The translations under genes were made by a program, and so were the position numbers. The notes under the pieces are model-generated. The model had not been told where the DNA came from, searched no databases, and saw nothing but the letters and a program-made list of their open reading frames with translations. 25,320 nt of DNA from JBGPJO01 sp964348535. GTDB taxonomy: Bacteria > Patescibacteriota > Minisyncoccia > Phycocordibacterales > JAKFXT01. Below, in pieces: positions 22,800-25,320 of this stretch (positions within the stretch are counted from its first letter, which is position 1; each line of letters begins with the position of its first letter). The DNA lies in the NCBI GenBank assembly GCA_964348535.1, contig CAYGDB010000006.1:1-25320 (forward strand), in the 5' to 3' direction.

Positions 22800-23536
22800 C
22801 CTTCTTCTCCTTTTAGGTAGTTGATGTTTCGTGTGACTTGTTCTTCCGTTGTCATACCAATGACAACGGAAGTGCCGAGAGTAAGTGCGTTTTGTGTAAT
22901 CATCTCGGCCGAGTGCGGGCCAGTGAGCAACTTCCCCTGTTTAAACAAACTTCTCAAGAGAATCTCCTTTTTAAGATCGAGTAGATATGGGAGCTGTTGA
23001 AGCACCCAAGTCTGATCAGTGTTGAAAGGAGCCTCAATCACGTCGATGTGCGGCAAAACCGCTTCAGCGACGGAACATGAGAAATTGTCGGGCAGGGAAA
23101 TTCCTACGCGCTTGACGATGCCTTCATCCTTAAGCCCGTTAAGGCATTCAAGGATTGCTATTGATTCTGACGACCACGTGGGTAGCCAGTTGTGCAGAAG
23201 TACCGCGTCGATGGAAGATCGCCGTAGCCTTTCCAATGATTCGTACACGCTTTGATAGATACCATCTCGTGAGTAGAATCTTTGGATCAGTTCAGGTGCT
23301 TCCAGATTCGGTTTTGATGCTGCCGGAATTTTGGTCACAATGACCGCATCTTCCGGTAGGCATGTACCAAGCATCTCCTCGACTTTGCCTCCACCATAGA
23401 CGGCCGCCGTATCAAAACGACGAATACCGGAGCTGATGGCGAAAAGTAGAAGCGATTCGATGTAGGCAGGGGACAGATTCTTGAACTGTCCTCCAAGTTG
23501 CCACGTACCGAAGTAGAGGCGATTAGACCATTCCAT
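22796..23536 (-). CDS. Aldo/keto reductase
   Basis: A 246-aa NAD(P)H-dependent AKR with the whole catalytic tetrad: Asp42 and Tyr47 in RFDTAAVYGGG, Lys69 in VIVTKIP, His115 in VLLHNW. The later strands GISLPDN, DVIEAPFN and the cofactor-binding end VVIGMTTEEQVTRNINYL are also present. It is shorter than the usual ~280-330 aa, with compact loops, so the substrate pocket may be open. It is first in operon 3 and has the same leader as operon 2. It probably reduces a carbonyl in the product or in a precursor; the substrate is unknown. Confidence 0.88.
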   Translation of the reverse strand: MEWSNRLYFGTWQLGGQFKNLSPAYIESLLLFAISSGIRRFDTAAVYGGGKVEEMLGTCLPEDAVIVTKIPAASKPNLEAPELIQRFYSRDGIYQSVYESLERLRRSSIDAVLLHNWLPTWSSESIAILECLNGLKDEGIVKRVGISLPDNFSCSVAEAVLPHIDVIEAPFNTDQTWVLQQLPYLLDLKKEILLRSLFKQGKLLTGPHSAEMITQNALTLGTSVVIGMTTEEQVTRNINYLKGEEG

Positions 23537-23636
23537 AACTCACCTCCTTTTTGGGTTGTAAATGTGCAATTTTTAAAAATCCACAAGGATTTCTTCCATC
23601 ATTCTTTTAACATAAATTTTTGTTTTATGCAAGACC
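23537..23636 (-). promoter_or_regulatory. Operon 3 promoter/leader, inverted twin of the operon 2 leader
   Basis: Ungapped match at 87 of 100 positions to 17589-17688, with the last 20 bases before ATG identical. Promoter candidate on the minus strand: TTGCAT (23632-23627), 17-bp spacer with TGT, TAAAAG (23609-23604). The hairpin AAATCC-TTGT-GGATTT is a better stem here than in the twin. A mini-frame MLKE starts at 23613, at the same offset as MVEER in the twin. No similar match is visible beyond the 100 bases. Confidence 0.75.
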
Positions 23637-23774
23637 ATGTGGTGATAATATTGTTATAATTTAATCAACTGCCCCGTAGCAGAGCTGCGAGGCAATCTCT
23701 TCAAGTATAATTAGTAAATGATTAAATTCAGAGAAAGTTTTCTAAAGATTTAAATTATAGGGCATATACTTATA

Positions 23775-23780
23775 TAAAAT
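23775..23780 (+). promoter_or_regulatory. -10 box of the methyltransferase gene
   Basis: TAAAAT, then ACAAAAC, then ATG 23788. The stretch ATAAAATACAAA-C-ATGAGTA is nearly identical to the hicB start region. No clear -35. Confidence 0.5.
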
Positions 23781-23787
23781 ACAAAAC

Positions 23788-24576
23788 ATGAGTAAGAAAA
23801 TTTTCGTCTTAAATAAAAAACAACAACTAACAGGAGAATTTTTTGATTCAGAATATCTTTACTTGTACACACCAAAACTTTCAGAAGAACGAACCAAAAA
23901 TGAGGTTGATTTTCTTGAAAAATTTGTTTTTGAGCCAAACGTCAAAACTGTAATTGACATTCCATGTGGCTTTGGCAGACATTCTTTAGCTCTTGCTAAA
24001 CGAGGTTATAAAGTACACGGGGTTGATAATTCACCCATAATGCTTAAAGAAGCGCGTAAAAGATCCTCAAAACTTCCAGAGAAAGTGTCAAAACGACTTA
24101 CTTACGAAAAAGCAGACATGCGTACATATGATGGCGGATCAACTTTCGATGCTTCGTTATCGCTATTCTCTTCACTAGGATATTTTGACGACTCTACTTC
24201 AAACCAAGCGTGTATTGATGTTTTAGTTCGAGGAGTTAAAAAGGGTGGTTTAATAATAATAGATGTGAGAAACCCGATTAAAGATATTAACGATTTTTCA
24301 AAAAATAACTGGCAACATGAAGAAAATCAAGAAGGGGTGATAATCAAACAGAAACTTGACCCAGTATCGCTTAAACATACCATTACTTATATTTACACAA
24401 AAAATGGAAAGAAAAAAGAAAAAAAAGCAACTTGGCGTTACTTTAAGTTTTTAGAGCTTGAAAAAATGCTCAATAAGGCCGGTGCCTCAGTTTTTAAAAC
24501 ATTTGGCAACTTCAAGGGTGAACCTTACACGTCAGAATCTAGGAGACTTATTTTAGTCGCTAAAAAAAACGAATAA
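23788..24576 (+). CDS. Class I SAM-dependent methyltransferase
   Basis: Rossmann-type methyltransferase. Motif I VIDIPCGFGRHSLALAKRG is at 55-73 and the acidic residue binding the SAM ribose is Asp80 in VHGVDNS. KADMRTYD (motif III region) and the FDASLSLFSSLGYFDD strand follow. 262 aa. The C-terminal half (KQKLDPVSLKHTITYIYTKNGKKKEKKATWRYF) is a beta-rich insert typical of small-molecule methyltransferases with SAM core of the UbiE/tellurite-resistance kind. Substrate unknown. The gene is AT-rich with a leaderless-type start. It lies within the block bounded by repeat copies C and D, 150 bp past the operon 3 leader, so a role in the same pathway is possible but not shown. Confidence 0.85.
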   Translation: MSKKIFVLNKKQQLTGEFFDSEYLYLYTPKLSEERTKNEVDFLEKFVFEPNVKTVIDIPCGFGRHSLALAKRGYKVHGVDNSPIMLKEARKRSSKLPEKVSKRLTYEKADMRTYDGGSTFDASLSLFSSLGYFDDSTSNQACIDVLVRGVKKGGLIIIDVRNPIKDINDFSKNNWQHEENQEGVIIKQKLDPVSLKHTITYIYTKNGKKKEKKATWRYFKFLELEKMLNKAGASVFKTFGNFKGEPYTSESRRLILVAKKNE

Positions 24577-24608
24577 ATAAAGTTAGGATTATTTGATTCT
24601 AATTATTC

Positions 24609-24782
24609 CCCAAAGGCAACTTTTGAACAACTAAGTCTGAAATTGCATGAGCCTAATAGATAGACACTCTTAAAAAAATTCATATTGAAAAAACAGACTG
24701 AAAAACGGAAATCCCCAGCATTTTTTCCACCGCTTCTTGGCTTATTCGGCTTATCATAACCCGAATTGTAGCACAAAATTCC
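24609..24782 (-). repeat. Dispersed repeat, copy D
   Basis: Nearly the same as copy C over GAACAACTAAGTCTGAAATTG through AATTCATATTGAAAAAACAG. The minus-strand mini-frame starts at about 24757: MISRISQEAVEKMLGISVFQ, then SVFSI and TGA. It has a 9-nt in-frame insertion at the same place as copy B. TACAAT is seven or eight bases before the ATG. It fills most of the 246-bp gap between the methyltransferase and the NUDIX gene. Confidence 0.87.
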
Positions 24783-24822
24783 ACAGATGCGGGAAATCCT
24801 GAAGTGTGTCCCCAAACTAAAA

Positions 24823-25173
24823 TCACGGTTTAATCACTGGCATTGAAACCCATTTATAATCCAAAATTTCCCAAGAAAAACTTATTGGAGGCAACTCTGT
24901 AACAACAATTGAAAATAGATGCACTTCGTTGGTATAAAATCCGTATCTATAATCTTTGATACCTTTATACTCAATCGAATCAATGAATCCAGATATATCC
25001 AGCCCTAATTCCTCCTCAATTTCTCTAAAAATTGCATCCTTCAGTTGTTCATTTTTCTTGGCGCCTCCGCCCACCATTCCCCATGAAATAAAGTTCGGAA
25101 ACGATTTAACGGTCAAATACTTTCCGATATTCTTATCGTAAATATCCGCCTTTACAGTTATCCGTTTTATCAT
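24823..25173 (-). CDS. NUDIX hydrolase
   Basis: A 116-aa minimal NUDIX protein. The box G-x5-E-x7-REUxEExGU is complete, from Gly36 (GGGAKKNE) through Glu42 to REIEEELGL (50-58). It hydrolyses a nucleoside diphosphate linked to another group. The N-terminal strand (KRITVKADIYD) and KSFPNFISWGMVGGGA are typical of the MutT-like and dNTP/NADH-type members; the substrate cannot be told. No ribosome binding site is apparent. A terminator of an upstream gene lies directly before the start, so transcription must begin within or near that hairpin, or depend on readthrough. Confidence 0.88.
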   Translation of the reverse strand: MIKRITVKADIYDKNIGKYLTVKSFPNFISWGMVGGGAKKNEQLKDAIFREIEEELGLDISGFIDSIEYKGIKDYRYGFYTNEVHLFSIVVTELPPISFSWEILDYKWVSMPVIKP

Positions 25174-25214
25174 AAAAAATAAAATAAAAGGGGTGACTAT
25201 TTAGATGTCACCCC
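25174..25214 (-). terminator. Terminator of the gene upstream of NUDIX
   Basis: Perfect 8-bp stem GGGGTGAC (25190-25197) / GTCACCCC (25207-25214), 9-nt loop, followed on the minus strand by TTTTATTTTATTTTTT. The T tract touches the NUDIX start codon. Confidence 0.88.
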
Positions 25215-25216
25215 AA

Positions 25217-25320
25217 TCACAAGTTTACCAGAAAACGCATTACACTGCGAGGTATAAGCCTATGACGGTCTAATACCCTTTTTGGGAGGCTACCTTTCTC
25301 CCCCAAGTATTTCTTGAATC
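25217..25320 (-). CDS. C-terminal end of a gene entering from the right edge
   Basis: One minus-strand frame is open from the window edge to a TGA at 25217-25219, three bases before the terminator stem. The other two minus frames have early stops. It reads FKKYLGEKGSLPKRVLDRHR, then LIPRSVMRFLVNL. Too short to identify. The fit between stop and terminator is the main support. Confidence 0.45.
   Translation of the reverse strand, partial: FKKYLGEKGSLPKRVLDRHRLIPRSVMRFLVNL

Noticed and set aside
17589..23636. Inverted 100-bp leaders as terminal inverted repeats of a transposon
   Set aside because: The match begins at a promoter and ends at start codons on the inside, no transposase lies between, and no target-site duplication is visible at the outer ends.
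24603..24815. 70-codon minus-strand frame across repeat D, with a similar frame across repeat C
   Set aside because: It is a second open frame of the repeat without ribosome binding site; its similarity between copies follows from the DNA repeat itself, and the MISQEAVEKMLGI frame has the better start signal.

Overview
The window looks like a chromosomal piece of a small, AT-rich bacterium of the Patescibacteria/CPR type (Parcubacteria-like). This is an inference from several traits: a short archaeal/eukaryotic-type AspRS, a compact ScpA-ScpB-DD-carboxypeptidase cluster, a 7TM histidine kinase typical of these genomes, and several genes whose -10 box sits 6-7 nt before the ATG, as expected for leaderless mRNAs. 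No rRNA, tRNA, transposase or CRISPR array was recognised.

Layout. Positions 1-7.7 kb hold host-type housekeeping genes on the minus strand: a secreted-protein fragment, a D,D-carboxypeptidase, scpB, scpA, a small Cys-rich protein, pepA, aspS, trpS and an alpha/beta hydrolase. A Fic protein (7.8-8.8 kb) with a well-formed promoter follows. Next is a two-gene operon (9.0-12.3 kb) of a large unrecognised protein and a membrane histidine kinase. From 12.3 to 23.6 kb lies an accessory region whose main genes are visibly GC-richer (about half G+C in a sampled line, against about a quarter in a sampled line of the adjacent AT-rich gene) and use strong AGGAGG-type ribosome binding sites. A SAM methyltransferase, a NUDIX hydrolase and the end of another gene close the window.

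The accessory region contains what I think is an undescribed biosynthetic system in three operons. Operon 1 (minus, 15.8-12.3 kb) encodes an RNHCP zinc-ribbon protein, a radical SAM/SPASM enzyme with a PqqD-like C-terminal domain, a second radical SAM enzyme with a Cys-rich tail, and a 51-residue peptide that could be the substrate; it ends at a terminator. Operon 2 (plus, 17.6-20.8 kb) encodes a third radical SAM enzyme, a divergent AlaRS catalytic-core paralogue and a protein resembling nucleotidyltransferases. Operon 3 (minus, 23.6-21.45 kb) encodes an aldo/keto reductase and a second AlaRS catalytic-core paralogue. Operons 2 and 3 begin with the same 100-nt promoter/leader (87 of 100 positions identical without gaps, counted by hand), which argues for co-regulation. 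A reasonable hypothesis is a radical-SAM-modified peptide or amino-acid-derived product that is also aminoacylated, adenylated or otherwise activated by the two AlaRS-like proteins and reduced by the AKR. The chemistry is not determined by the sequence.

A second unusual feature is a repeat of about 150-190 bp present four times (15.9, 16.7, 17.4, 24.6 kb), with a fifth partial copy at 12.3 kb. All copies have the same orientation. Each carries a -10 box and an ATG followed by codons for MIS...QE(A/G)VEKMLGI. The partial copy at 12.3 kb is the promoter and start of the large unrecognised gene. The copies delimit modules: operon 1, a RelE/ParE-type toxin-antitoxin pair, hicBA, and operons 2-3 plus the methyltransferase.
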